Of a DNA stretch of 64,000 nt, positions 14,265-24,014 are shown piece after piece. The DNA comes from Haloarcula sp. CBA1129 (GTDB taxonomy: Archaea > Halobacteriota > Halobacteria > Halobacteriales > Haloarculaceae). Each line of letters starts with the position of its first letter. Within the stretch, counting starts at the first letter, position 1. A model generated the notes under the pieces. That model had not been told where the DNA came from. It worked only from the letters and a program-made list of their open reading frames with translations, and did no database searches. Location of the stretch: the NCBI RefSeq assembly GCF_008729015.1, contig NZ_RKSM01000001.1, forward strand, positions 806,001 to 870,000. Reading direction: 5' to 3'. Made by a program: the position numbers and the translations under genes.

Positions 14265-17087
14265 ATGAGTCTCAATCGAGGGTCTGAGTGGAGCCAATGG
14301 GATTTACACGTCCATACGCCGCTTTCTTTTGAATCCGACTTCAGAATGGGCGCTGAAGAACGTGAGCAGTATGCTGCACTAGATACGTTGAATGGAGTCA
14401 GCAAGCCGCAGCGTCATAACGAAAAGATATGGGCAAAGTACGTTGATGAGCTGGAGTCCATCAGTCACATTGATTGCCTAGGTATCACCGACTACTTTTC
14501 GCTTGAGGGCTATGAGCTCATTAAGAAACTCCGGTCTGCTGGTCGACTCGACAACTTTGATGTAGTCCTTCCCAATATCGAATTTCGACTCGATACTATC
14601 ACTGCCGATGGAGAGCGAATCAATCTTCATGTTATTTTTTCAGATGAACTTTCGGTGAGCGACATCCGGAAAGAGTTCTTGCGCAACCTCAAGGTAACTA
14701 TAAATCACGGTGATGAACGCACCCTTCGCCCCGAGTCGTTGCGAGAACTCGGGGCTCAAGCCAAAGAATATCATAATGACACCTGTTCTGACTATGTTGC
14801 AGGGTGTAAATACGCACGTGTCAAATTCGATGATATAATCGATGAATTGGAGTCAACGAACCTTTTTTCAGGAAAATATCTTATCGTAATGTCTGGCGCA
14901 GAGTGGAGCGACATTAATTGGAAAGGTCAAGACGCAGAGAAGAGACGCCATCTGCTCGCTAAAAGCCATGCCCTGTTCTCTAACAGCCCGTCTGACCTTC
15001 GGTGGGCAACTGGTAAAGGGGATCTATCGCCTGAAGAGTTTAGAGACGAATTCGAATCGCTGAAGCCAGTCTTTTCATCATCAGACAGTCATGATTTCGA
15101 ATCGCTCTGTGTGCCTAATAAGGACCGCTATTGTTGGATAAAAGCCAATCATACCTTTGACGGTCTGAAGCAGGTTGTCTACGAGCCCCAAGACCGGCTC
15201 GACATCTCTGACTCATCACCAAAATCGTTCACACAAATCCAAACCATCCGCTCATTTTCAATAGACGATGGATATGTCAACCAAAATCTTACTATCGGCG
15301 ATACAGAAATCCCGTTCAACTCGAATCTAATCACGCTTATCGGGAGCCAGGGGACGGGCAAGACTGCGCTCTTAGATCTAATCGCGAACTGTTTCCAAGA
15401 CCGACGCAATACCGCTGTCAGTGGTGGAAACTCATTTATTGCGAGAATTGAAGATTCGAATACTCGACTTCAGACTGGGATTGATTTTGAAGACTTGGAC
15501 CCATTCACGAAGACTGCGTTGGGTGAACCGGCTGAGTTCGTAGATGGGGCCGATATATCGTATATCCCACAGGGAAAGATAGTTGAATACTGTGAGCAGG
15601 GGAACCGACTTCACAACCAAATAAATGATTTAGTGACGGGATCTGCCACCAAGGAGTCTTCTGACACGGTAGATGAGTTCAAATCAGAAGGGAACCGAAT
15701 CAGCGAACTTGGCGACAAACTCCGTCGGTTGAATGCCGAACTTCACGACATCAATCCTGCAAGCGTACGTGAGGAACTGCAAAAAGAACTGAAGCAGCTA
15801 AAAGAAGCCCAGACAAGTCTCGATAACAAAAAGTCAGAAATCGAGGATTTCAAGCAAAATCACGAGGCTGAGTTGGAGGAAACAGAAACTGAAAGTCTCC
15901 AAGACGAGTTGGACTCCCTTCGTGAAAAGAACGAGAGGGTAGATGAATTAGAGGCATTAGTAGACTCTGCGAGAGAGGACCTTTCTTCTGTTAACTCGTT
16001 CAATAATAAAGTCAGAAGAATAGACAACCAATTCGGTGACCTAGATATTGACTCAGATATTCCGGAGATTGAATTCAATGGGCACCGTAATGCCATTGAC
16101 TCCTTGGCGGACGACATCTCCGGACTTCGTGATGAGATATCAAACTCTCGGAATAAAATTGAAGACAAGTTGGATGACTCAACAGATGCTGAAGAACAAC
16201 TTGCAGATCTTCGAGAAGAACAGCGGCAAATTCAAGATGTGATTGATAATCTTGAGGGTGCTGTCAAAGATTCAGAGAAGGAGCTAGAGCGGGTCACAGA
16301 ATTACGTAATGAACGTACAGAGGTGTTCGCAGAATATGTTTCTGCATACCTCCGTCGGCGCACGTTGTACAGGGATATCATAGCCCAGTTTACGGGTGAC
16401 GACGGCGGCATCCTTGGGGATGTGGAGTTTGAGCCGAAAATTGAAATCGCCGATGATCTGGTTGATGATTTCTCTGATCTTATAGATATGCGCTCAAATA
16501 ATAGTGAGGATATAAAATCTGAGGTCCGGAAATTACGTGCTATTATTCAGGGTAACCAACCAGACAACCTCCAATCTGCAGTTAGCGAATATCTCGAAGC
16601 AATGGAGGCATTCCGTCAACACACCCTTTCTGACATCGAACCTATCAAATTCGATGGGACACTATATGACACTTATTTGTCTCTATCGGAAGAGGTTTTC
16701 TACCAAGGTACGCCCATGGGCCAACTGTCCAGAGGGCAGAAAGGAACAGTATTGCTTAAAATATATTTGGCTGAGGGTGATAATCCGCTCATTATCGATA
16801 CACCTGAAGACAATCTTGACAATCGTTTCGTCTACGAAGAACTCATTGATGCTATTCGGAAAGCGAAGTTGAATCGGCAGATATTCATTGCCACTCACGA
16901 CGCAAATTTGGTCGTCAACACGGACTCTGAGCAGGTTATTATTTCATCGTTCGATGAGGGAACAATAGAGTATGAAGCTGGATCTCTCGAAGATCCCGAT
17001 ATCCGGTCTGAAGCTAAGGACATTCTTGAAGGAGGAGACGAAGCGTTCCGTCGCCGAGAAGAGAAATACGAACTTCGGCCGAATTAG
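14265..17087 (+). CDS. TrlF-like PHP-domain ATPase
   Basis: 940 residues from ATG 14265; upstream codons in this frame read through decayed sequence. The N-terminal PHP phosphoesterase has WDLHVHTPLS (HxH), LGITDYFS and FSSSDSHDF as metal ligands. Walker A GSQGTGKT lies near residue 360. A long acidic coiled coil (about 450-680) follows, then the ABC signature LSRGQKG near 821, Walker B PLIIDTPEDNLDN near 841 and H-loop ATHDANLV. PHP plus SMC-like ATPase is the TrlF family plan. Family members often occur in defence islands; nuclease or phosphatase action on nucleic acid is inferred. Codon use is more AT-rich than the plasmid average. Confidence 0.82.
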   Translation: MSLNRGSEWSQWDLHVHTPLSFESDFRMGAEEREQYAALDTLNGVSKPQRHNEKIWAKYVDELESISHIDCLGITDYFSLEGYELIKKLRSAGRLDNFDVVLPNIEFRLDTITADGERINLHVIFSDELSVSDIRKEFLRNLKVTINHGDERTLRPESLRELGAQAKEYHNDTCSDYVAGCKYARVKFDDIIDELESTNLFSGKYLIVMSGAEWSDINWKGQDAEKRRHLLAKSHALFSNSPSDLRWATGKGDLSPEEFRDEFESLKPVFSSSDSHDFESLCVPNKDRYCWIKANHTFDGLKQVVYEPQDRLDISDSSPKSFTQIQTIRSFSIDDGYVNQNLTIGDTEIPFNSNLITLIGSQGTGKTALLDLIANCFQDRRNTAVSGGNSFIARIEDSNTRLQTGIDFEDLDPFTKTALGEPAEFVDGADISYIPQGKIVEYCEQGNRLHNQINDLVTGSATKESSDTVDEFKSEGNRISELGDKLRRLNAELHDINPASVREELQKELKQLKEAQTSLDNKKSEIEDFKQNHEAELEETETESLQDELDSLREKNERVDELEALVDSAREDLSSVNSFNNKVRRIDNQFGDLDIDSDIPEIEFNGHRNAIDSLADDISGLRDEISNSRNKIEDKLDDSTDAEEQLADLREEQRQIQDVIDNLEGAVKDSEKELERVTELRNERTEVFAEYVSAYLRRRTLYRDIIAQFTGDDGGILGDVEFEPKIEIADDLVDDFSDLIDMRSNNSEDIKSEVRKLRAIIQGNQPDNLQSAVSEYLEAMEAFRQHTLSDIEPIKFDGTLYDTYLSLSEEVFYQGTPMGQLSRGQKGTVLLKIYLAEGDNPLIIDTPEDNLDNRFVYEELIDAIRKAKLNRQIFIATHDANLVVNTDSEQVIISSFDEGTIEYEAGSLEDPDIRSEAKDILEGGDEAFRRREEKYELRPN

Positions 17088-17289
17088 AGAAATTCGACTA
17101 CAGGTAATATGAGGTGTTTTTCCTATATTCTGAGTGAAAATAAGGGAATGATCTTATAAATCAAATAAGAGAGGTCATTTGCAGAAAAATCCGGGTAGAC
17201 CAGTGAAAACTTATTTGAATGTAAGGCTATCTTCGATTTGATAGCGGTCTCAGCTACCGGGTAATCAAACGAAATCGTTTACCAGCCGA

Positions 17290-18474
17290 CTATGTGAAAT
17301 TCGACAGCGACATATTGACAAACTTGAGAATGTCGTCACGCCCATATCCACGTGATTTGTTACCGTTTGGTTTGTGGGGTCTATGTTCAACCTCTAACTT
17401 ACCTTCTGCTTCTAAGATTTGGAATGCGGACCGGTAGTGCATTAATTTGAATACGTTTTGATCCAGCGTCTCCTCCAGAAGATCCTGAAACACAATCTCA
17501 TCTCCTTTGTATGTTGAATAGAGGCTTCGAGCGAAGGCCTCGACGCGCTCCTCAAAATCGTTGGTTTCGCCGAATTCCGCGAATGACAGCTGATCGTCCT
17601 CGTAACCGGTATGGTCCGGTCCTAAATACGCGAACTCATCGTCTGCTCCAGCATTGAACATTGTTTCCTTCATCACTTTCAGCCCCTGCCAGTGGTTCGT
17701 CACATGAATAAGATAGTAGCAGGTCTGTCGTTTTGACTCCTCCACCATTTCAAACGGCATCGTGAACTTTGCATCAGCTTTGTCTTTGAGTTGTTCTTGA
17801 TAGATGGATGAAAATCGCTCGGCCCGTTCGTCTTTGCCGAGATCGGGTGGAACGCGCTGTTGCCATTCCGTAGAGCCCAGTGCCTCAGAGATCGCTTTCT
17901 GGTGGCCTGAATCTTCCATCCACTGTGCCATCTTTCCAGCCATAAATGTGATCAACAGCTCTAAACTCTGATCTCGAAGCTGGAAGAGTTCAGTAATTAA
18001 ACTAAATGGGATATTGCCATATCCGAAAGGGTCTATGAACACTAAGGATGGTGGTGGTACTCCATACTCATACTGCTCAGTGAAATCTACCGCCCAGTCT
18101 TCGAACTTTCCGGGTCGACAGATGGGATCAATACGGTCATCTACAACTTGTTCTTTCTCTTGGACAGACTGTTTCAACTTCTCAAAGTTCTCAGGGTCTT
18201 TCTCAATAAAAATACACTTAAATGAATCAAGCCGTTCATCAATTCCGTTAGCGGTAGAGAGCATTTTATCAGCCATATCCATCGCAATAAGCGGTGACCC
18301 TTGCGACCCGTCAGGATATCGTCCAGGACCAGCAAACCCATCGACAAAAAGCAAATTAGAGTCAACCATGCTGATTTTCTTAATCCATGGGTTAAGATAG
18401 AGACTGAGAATACTATGCTTCATTTCTGTCTGCCCTTTTTTTCTCAGCTTCCGTTCGTCGCTGTCTTCGTACAT
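17290..18474 (-). CDS. tcmP: Three-Cys-motif partner protein TcmP
   Basis: 394 residues, start ATG 18472-18474. The N-terminal region KGQTEMKHSILSLYLNPW then FVDGFAGPGRYPDGSQGSP and FIEKDPENFEKLK is the TcmP signature, followed by VFIDPFGYGNIPF, which resembles a methyltransferase-like core. TcmP proteins are named for constant linkage to three-Cys-motif (Gp37/Gp68, DUF5131) radical-SAM-like proteins, and here one lies directly downstream on the same strand. The pair's reaction is unknown. Convergent with TrlF across a 200-bp gap with no other gene. Confidence 0.85.
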   Translation of the reverse strand: MYEDSDERKLRKKGQTEMKHSILSLYLNPWIKKISMVDSNLLFVDGFAGPGRYPDGSQGSPLIAMDMADKMLSTANGIDERLDSFKCIFIEKDPENFEKLKQSVQEKEQVVDDRIDPICRPGKFEDWAVDFTEQYEYGVPPPSLVFIDPFGYGNIPFSLITELFQLRDQSLELLITFMAGKMAQWMEDSGHQKAISEALGSTEWQQRVPPDLGKDERAERFSSIYQEQLKDKADAKFTMPFEMVEESKRQTCYYLIHVTNHWQGLKVMKETMFNAGADDEFAYLGPDHTGYEDDQLSFAEFGETNDFEERVEAFARSLYSTYKGDEIVFQDLLEETLDQNVFKLMHYRSAFQILEAEGKLEVEHRPHKPNGNKSRGYGRDDILKFVNMSLSNFT

Positions 18475-18590
18475 AATTAGTTCGGTAGTGACAAAGTATA
18501 GAAATCAGAGAACTGCTTAGTCACTTCGAGATACACCTCTAATAATATAAACTCTAGGGAAAATGGATTTTTTATTACTGGTTGTATAGA

Positions 18591-19652
18591 TTATGAGTCG
18601 ACAATTGTCTGTGATGCAGGATAACTTGGGGGCGACTCCGCCGGCACCTCACGCCCTGCAAACTCTTCCGGCGACTGTCGATCTCGCCAGGACTGCATCC
18701 AGACCGCCGTCTCTTCGTCGACGTGCTTGATCAACTGCTTATCGGGCCACAGATGCACCGGCAGATCCAACTCGCGCCCGATCTCCTGCACCCACCGGAG
18801 ATGATTCGTCGCGTACTCCACCCACCGATCCCGACTCCGTAGCGCATCCAACTCCTCGGCTAACTCTATTTCACCAGCCTCCCGAGCAGCCTCGACGGTC
18901 ATCTCGAAGTTCCCGCCACGCGGGTTGATCGGCTCGTGGAACACAACCGCCGGGTCACACTCGGCGACCCGTTCGAGTTGCTCACGAAGGTCGGCCTTGT
19001 CCTGCGTGGGATAGGTCGGACTCATACTGACGAACGTCTGCACGCCGTGGTCGTTGAATTCTTTCAACCCCTTCAGCCGCAATTCAGGCGCTGGGGCACT
19101 CGGTTCAATCGCTCCAACTTGCTCAGGGTCCATACACGGAATCGATGAGCCAGTGGTCACGTACTTGCCGGCATCCTGAAAGACATCTAGATCCTGTAGC
19201 GCCAGAATCGGGTTCCGTGTCAACACCCGGACGTACTCTTCGTGGCTTGCGATAGCGTCAACGACGTCGCGGGTAATCTTCCCAGCGCGACCGTCCATGT
19301 AGCAATCCGTCGAAAAGGATACCCCAACGACGCCCTGCCCACGCTCGGTTTCCCGCCACGTTCGCTTCCGATCCAAATGCCCGTCCAGCCGCTCGCCGAG
19401 ATCGTCCCGATAGAGGACGTAGTTCCCCCACTCTTTCTGGCCGTTGTCAACGTCGGCTTCCTCTTTGAGCATATCCGGCCGCGTTCGAATGTTTGGCGTT
19501 GACGGGACATAGCAGAACTTGCAGCCGTGGCGACAGCCTGTCGCCACATTGACAACGTAGTCACAGAGGTGCTTGCTGTTGAGCCCCGATTCGCTAAGAA
19601 TTGCCTTTGTCGGGTCCTCTCCCGTTCGTACGTCTTCGTGGCCGTCTGTCAT
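18591..19652 (-). CDS. Three-Cys-motif radical-SAM-like protein (DUF5131, Gp37/Gp68 type)
   Basis: 353 residues, start ATG 19650-19652. The cluster-binding motif CRHGCKFCY (Cx3Cx2C) follows LCDYVVNVATG. Downstream, VSFSTDCYMDGRAGKI, VRVLTRNPILAL, TTGSSIPCMDP and VFHEPINPRGGNFEM mark the SplB-like radical-SAM barrel. It lies just after tcmP on the minus strand and is the expected TcmP partner. A paralogue is encoded divergently at 19786. Chemistry inferred: iron-sulphur radical SAM acting on nucleic acid is likely but unproven. Confidence 0.85.
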   Translation of the reverse strand: MTDGHEDVRTGEDPTKAILSESGLNSKHLCDYVVNVATGCRHGCKFCYVPSTPNIRTRPDMLKEEADVDNGQKEWGNYVLYRDDLGERLDGHLDRKRTWRETERGQGVVGVSFSTDCYMDGRAGKITRDVVDAIASHEEYVRVLTRNPILALQDLDVFQDAGKYVTTGSSIPCMDPEQVGAIEPSAPAPELRLKGLKEFNDHGVQTFVSMSPTYPTQDKADLREQLERVAECDPAVVFHEPINPRGGNFEMTVEAAREAGEIELAEELDALRSRDRWVEYATNHLRWVQEIGRELDLPVHLWPDKQLIKHVDEETAVWMQSWRDRQSPEEFAGREVPAESPPSYPASQTIVDS

Positions 19653-19785
19653 ATGTTATCTTGTCTTTCTCGTCTACTACTAGATATAAGTGTGTGCAAC
19701 CAACCCAGCATCCAGTTTCACTTTCACTCCGCGTGGCTGACTTCTAATGGGGTCCAGTATAAAAAGACAGGTAGGAGCAAGACGG

Positions 19786-21129
19786 ATGGAACTCACCTGG
19801 GGCACCGGCGATAGCTGGTTCGAGCGGACGTACGCCGTCGAACACGCTGGGTCGACCGTCGCCACGTTCGAGGACCAGCCCACGCTCGACGAACTGCGCG
19901 AGCTCTCACGCCAGCATGGCGCTCCCACCGAGCGACTTGACCTCTGGCAGGCTGGCCTCCTCTGTACCCAGTGTGACAGTGAACTCAACGACCGCTTTGC
20001 CGCCAACCCGCAGGGGGACCTGCTGTGCTGGGACTGTGCAACCGACACCGAGAGCCACGACGACCGGGGCATTACGGTCAACACTGACCCGACGAAGTCG
20101 GTCATGAGCGAGTCCCATCTCCACACCAAGAGCCTCTGTGATCACGTCATCAACGTCGCCACCGGCTGCCGACACGGGTGTGAATTCTGCTACGTGCCAA
20201 CCACACCGGCTATCGACAGCCGTGATGAGATGCTCGCCGAACAGGCCGGCGTCGACGACCCACAATCCGACTGGGGAAGCTATCTGCTGTACCGGGACGA
20301 CCTCCCGGAGCGGCTGGGCAACATCCTTGAGGAGCGTGACCCCAGCGAGCGCAAGCAGACCGACCGCGGTCGCGGCGTCGTGATGTTGTCCAGTGGCACT
20401 GACTGCTATCAGGACCGCCGGACGGCCCAGATTACTCGCGGCGCTGTCGCCGAGCTCATCACACACGACATTCCCGTTCGCATCCTCACCCGAAGCCCCG
20501 CTGTGACTCGGGATATCGATCTCTTCCAGGCCGCCGGTGACCGTATCACGGTCGGCTCCTCGATTCCGTCCTTCGATGCGACACTCGTCAGAGCGATGGA
20601 ACCGAACGCGCCGCCACCGATGACTCGCTGGCAGGCGCTGGATACGCTCCAACAGGCCGGTGTGTCCGTGTTCGTTTCGATGTCACCCACATATCCGACC
20701 ATGGACGAGGACGACTTCCACGAGCTACTGAGCTACTTCAGAGCGCTCGGTGAGGTCGTCGTCTTCCACGAGCCAATCAACCCACGGGGCGCGAACTTCC
20801 AGCAGTGTCTCGACGCCGCCCAGCAAGCCGGCTACGACGACGTTGTCGAAGAACTCCAGCGGATGCAGGACAGTCACCAGTACTGGGTCGAGTATGCCCT
20901 CGACCAGCTGAACACGGTCCAGCAGGTGGCGACGCGTTTCGACGGCCTGCAGGTCCATTCCTGGCCTGACGACGAGCTCGTGCGCTCAACCAGCGGCCAA
21001 CTCCGGTCGAAACTCAACGCGATGCAGCAGGCCGTCTCACCGGAGTCGTTCTCCGGCCGTACGCCAGACTCGTCGCCGGAGCAATCCGAATTAGCTCGCG
21101 ACGGCGAGTCCGTCGAGCATCTCATCTAA
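19786..21129 (+). CDS. Second three-Cys radical-SAM-like protein with N-terminal zinc ribbon
   Basis: 447 residues from ATG 19786; an ATG at 19747 is less likely because the protein clearly begins MELTWGTGDSWFERTY. A roughly 100-residue N-terminal extension carries a zinc ribbon (LLCTQCDSEL ... LLCWDCA). The rest is a paralogue of 18591-19652: CRHGCEFCY, LSSGTDCYQDRRTAQI, VRILTRSPAV, VGSSIPSFDA, VFHEPINPRGANFQ. Divergent from it with 133 bp between. Having two copies beside one TcmP suggests different substrates or a heteromer. Confidence 0.82.
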   Translation: MELTWGTGDSWFERTYAVEHAGSTVATFEDQPTLDELRELSRQHGAPTERLDLWQAGLLCTQCDSELNDRFAANPQGDLLCWDCATDTESHDDRGITVNTDPTKSVMSESHLHTKSLCDHVINVATGCRHGCEFCYVPTTPAIDSRDEMLAEQAGVDDPQSDWGSYLLYRDDLPERLGNILEERDPSERKQTDRGRGVVMLSSGTDCYQDRRTAQITRGAVAELITHDIPVRILTRSPAVTRDIDLFQAAGDRITVGSSIPSFDATLVRAMEPNAPPPMTRWQALDTLQQAGVSVFVSMSPTYPTMDEDDFHELLSYFRALGEVVVFHEPINPRGANFQQCLDAAQQAGYDDVVEELQRMQDSHQYWVEYALDQLNTVQQVATRFDGLQVHSWPDDELVRSTSGQLRSKLNAMQQAVSPESFSGRTPDSSPEQSELARDGESVEHLI

Positions 21130-21228
21130 CGACTACAGTGTCTGGGGCAGACCACCTCCTCTCGATGGCAGCCGTGATGAATACGGTAATTCTATGCATA
21201 CGGTCAGCACAGAGAGCCGACCAACTAC

Positions 21229-21333
21229 TCAGAGACCATCAGCATCTCTCAACAAGCGAAATAACAGAGCGAGAGTCAGTGTCATCGTCACGAGGACTGT
21301 AACCGCAACAATGAGTGTCCCTATTCCAATCAT
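21229..21333 (-). CDS. Possible 34-residue single-span membrane protein
   Basis: Start ATG 21331-21333. The product is almost entirely one membrane helix, MIGIGTLIVAVTVLVTM then TLTLALLFRLL, with a short charged tail. Very small, so chance is possible, but a clean hydrophobic run with a correct start in otherwise empty sequence makes it worth recording. Confidence 0.4.
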   Translation of the reverse strand: MIGIGTLIVAVTVLVTMTLTLALLFRLLRDADGL

Positions 21334-21683
21334 GTGTGATCTCGGGGAGCCTTGCAAAAGAAATCCCCGGTATGAGGCCCGCTGTCCGGTCAGATCCAAT
21401 TAGTCAGTACGCACTTAGATTGACCAGCCGTCCCACGCGATATCGGTTGTTGTGAGTACGGATTCTTTATTCGCCGAGTGGTTGAAACAGCGGGTCGGTT
21501 GGGCTGCACACTAAGGAGCCGATTCGTCATCAGTAGCTCTGAAACGGACTACCTTACCAACTTTCTCTGATACCTGCTGGCTGTGATATTTGTGGGACGC
21601 GGATTTGGGCGCAAAACCATCCAGTTATCAAATATAATAACTGCGACCATATTGTTTTCGCAAATATCATAAAATAGCTAAAT
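21334..21683. other. Intergenic region upstream of the response regulator
   Basis: No gene seen. The last 80 bp are AT-rich and hold TATA-like stretches (AAATATAATAA near 21629) placed to drive the response regulator. Confidence 0.4.
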
Positions 21684-22079
21684 ATGTCGAGTAGTGTTCA
21701 AGAGGCAATCCAAGTCCTCCATGTCGATGACGAACCGGACTTTCAGGACCTCACTGAGAGGTTTCTTGAACGCGAAGACGAACAATTCAGCGTCGTTGTA
21801 GCTACTGATGCAACCGAAGGTCTAGAAATAATAGATGCCGACAAGCCGGACTGTGTTATTTCAGACTTCGATATGCCCAGAGTAGATGGACTTGAATTTC
21901 TACGGATGATTCGGGCACAGTACCCGAAACTTCCGGTTATTTTCTTCACTTCGCAGGACCGTGAGACGATCATTGGTAGTGCTATCGCTGTCGGCCCTAC
22001 GGACTACGTCGAAAAGGAGGCGACCGCTGAACAGTACGAACTTCTAGCCGAACAGATCCGCAGTGCCATACAGAGATAA
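21684..22079 (+). CDS. Stand-alone response-regulator receiver domain
   Basis: 131 residues, ATG 21684. A single REC domain: acidic pocket VLHVDDEPD, phospho-acceptor in DCVISDFDMPRVDG, the switch Thr/Ser in IFFTSQD and the conserved Lys in DYVEKE. No output domain, as is common in haloarchaea, so it probably relays signal by protein contact. No histidine kinase gene is nearby. Neighbouring genes give no clue to the stimulus. Confidence 0.92.
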   Translation: MSSSVQEAIQVLHVDDEPDFQDLTERFLEREDEQFSVVVATDATEGLEIIDADKPDCVISDFDMPRVDGLEFLRMIRAQYPKLPVIFFTSQDRETIIGSAIAVGPTDYVEKEATAEQYELLAEQIRSAIQR

Positions 22080-22179
22080 CGTAAGTAACTGAATTCCGCG
22101 GCTCGGCTATCTGGCTGTTCAGATAGCGGTGACCCAGCCACTCACCAATATTGTGTCCCCCACAGTTGAACGGAGAGGT

Positions 22180-22350
22180 ATGAAGTGTGAATGCTGTGGG
22201 AGTGATGCGGAGGTTCACCGTCATGATGTAGATGAATTCACTGGCTATCTTTGCGATGAGTGCAGGCAGGAATGGACGAGGTTCAAGACGAGTGATGCTG
22301 TTTGTCAGCGTGAGACACAGAGATGTTATCCGACCGCTACGCGTCGCTGA
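22180..22350 (+). CDS. Small zinc-finger protein
   Basis: 56 residues from ATG 22180 (upstream codons in frame are not typical coding). MKCECCGSDAEVHRHDVDE then LCDECRQEW gives two CxxC knuckles, with a histidine pair between, as in haloarchaeal CPxCG-type zinc ribbons. A fifth and sixth Cys follow near the C-terminus. Likely a nucleic-acid or protein interaction module; no partner is evident. Confidence 0.6.
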   Translation: MKCECCGSDAEVHRHDVDEFTGYLCDECRQEWTRFKTSDAVCQRETQRCYPTATRR

Positions 22351-22436
22351 AAGGACGGCTCTGAACCAGCTCGCAGAACCCACGCTCCGCCGTGATTGCA
22401 ACCATCGTTTTCATCGGTCGCCACATACCGCTCCCC

Positions 22437-23429
22437 ATGACCTTCGGTCCGACCTGGAACAACCTACTCGATAACATTGACGCACTCCCATCGGATGCAA
22501 CCCTCGTTACCCCGCTGTCACGCAAAGCCTTCGGCATCGAGGATGTGCAGGAACACCGCGTGCTGATCCAGTACCGAGACGACGACGAGACGATCCCACT
22601 CCAGCAAGCCCAATTTGAGACGCTGTACGAGCGCGTAAGCGAGGCCCGTGGTGAATTCGACGTCGACCGCTTGCCGCCCGACGCCGAACCGTACGCAACT
22701 GTTCTGTCTCTCCATCCACGGTTTGAGATAGACGACCGGACGGGAACACTGACCGAAAGCGACCAGTCGACGGGATCGCCACTGGTGGAAGCACAAAGCG
22801 GTAGTGAGGAACTCGACGAGACCGAGCGCGAAGAGCCGGATATGGACGTGTATGCAGATGCGCTCTTGCTGATTGACGCACTCGAGCGCCACGACCTGAC
22901 GGCGCTCGACGCTGTCGACACGCCCGCGCTCGTGAATATCTACACCCTGCTGTCGGACGTCCAGCGCAACGCCAACGACCTCCGGAAGGATGTTCGGAGC
23001 GTCTTGCTTGATCGACTCCATCACGACCAGCCGGTTTCTGGGCAGTTTGGCTCCGTCCAGCGGACCACGCGACGGAACCGGGCGCTCAAGGACGACGAAC
23101 TAGTCTTGAACGCGTTTGAATCCGCCGGCATTGAGCGCGAACGGTTGACGACAGTCGATTCCAGCAAGGTCGACGAAGCGCTCGACGTGACCGAATTGTC
23201 CGAGTCCGACGTCTACGACATCGAACCGAGCGAGTACGTTCGTAAGGCCGACGTGGACGAACAGGAGAAAGAAACACGTCTACAGGGGCTGAAAGACCAA
23301 CTTGAGGCGACCGAAGGCGAGGAAGCTGACGAACTTCGGGAGGAAATCGACGAACTCGAAGATCGGATCACTGAACTGACTGAATTTCGGTCCGGTCGGT
23401 CATTCCACGAATCTTCGGCCGGCGGATGA
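22437..23429 (+). CDS. Haloarchaeal plasmid protein with C-terminal coiled coil
   Basis: 330 residues from ATG 22437; the 15 upstream codons in the frame are hydrophobic and not needed. An N-terminal domain begins MTFGPTWNNLLDNIDALPSD, a middle acidic linker follows, then a region FGSVQRTTRRNRALKDDE and a C-terminal heptad coiled coil (EADELREEIDELEDRITEL). Family not identified. The basic patch before the coiled coil could bind DNA or RNA. Strong acidic bias confirms a real haloarchaeal gene. Confidence 0.75.
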   Translation: MTFGPTWNNLLDNIDALPSDATLVTPLSRKAFGIEDVQEHRVLIQYRDDDETIPLQQAQFETLYERVSEARGEFDVDRLPPDAEPYATVLSLHPRFEIDDRTGTLTESDQSTGSPLVEAQSGSEELDETEREEPDMDVYADALLLIDALERHDLTALDAVDTPALVNIYTLLSDVQRNANDLRKDVRSVLLDRLHHDQPVSGQFGSVQRTTRRNRALKDDELVLNAFESAGIERERLTTVDSSKVDEALDVTELSESDVYDIEPSEYVRKADVDEQEKETRLQGLKDQLEATEGEEADELREEIDELEDRITELTEFRSGRSFHESSAGG

Positions 23430-24014
23430 CATCCTCCGGGCCGTTCACGGCGCGGTTTCCTCCGTGGGAGTCTCGGCTATGCCGATTCCCCGGAAGCAAC
23501 AGTCCCGTCACGATGGACGGTACTCGGGTCTGTGCGCTGTTCTTTGGGACTGTAGGTATCCGGTGTGAAGTGATCCAGCGGTTCGCTGCCGAGCGAATCG
23601 TCAACAAGAATGTATGCGGATAACGGACTGGCGGATGCTTCTTTCTAAGTGTAGGAACAGTGCCGGTAGACCCGACACCGTTCGGGAATGGGGGTGGGGT
23701 GGGGGTGGATGGACACCGAAAGTAGACATAGACCGGTATCCATTTCTAGGATACTCGGTCCATCTGATTGAGCGTTCTGGCTAATTACTTAACGCTCGCC
23801 TGGGTCAGCAGGGCCATCTTTTCCAGTTCCGAAAATGAGTATTCGCGCTGGTCTGAATCTAATTGCTGTGTCTACAGCCAGAGATCCGCGAACGTGTCAT
23901 CGGTGACCTCCTCTTCTCTATTCTCGCACCGTCAGCGCTGGGTCGAACTGAAGATAGCCGTTTGCTTGCACGGCAATTTTGTGCACCTCTAGCGGGTGAG
24001 AGGCGTTCCTGAAC
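23430..24014. other. Gene-poor stretch with a G-quadruplex motif
   Basis: A 65-codon plus frame starting at 23426 overlaps the previous stop but lacks coding character, so it is not called. The stretch contains a canonical four-tract G motif at 23684-23705. Nothing else was recognised. Confidence 0.4.
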
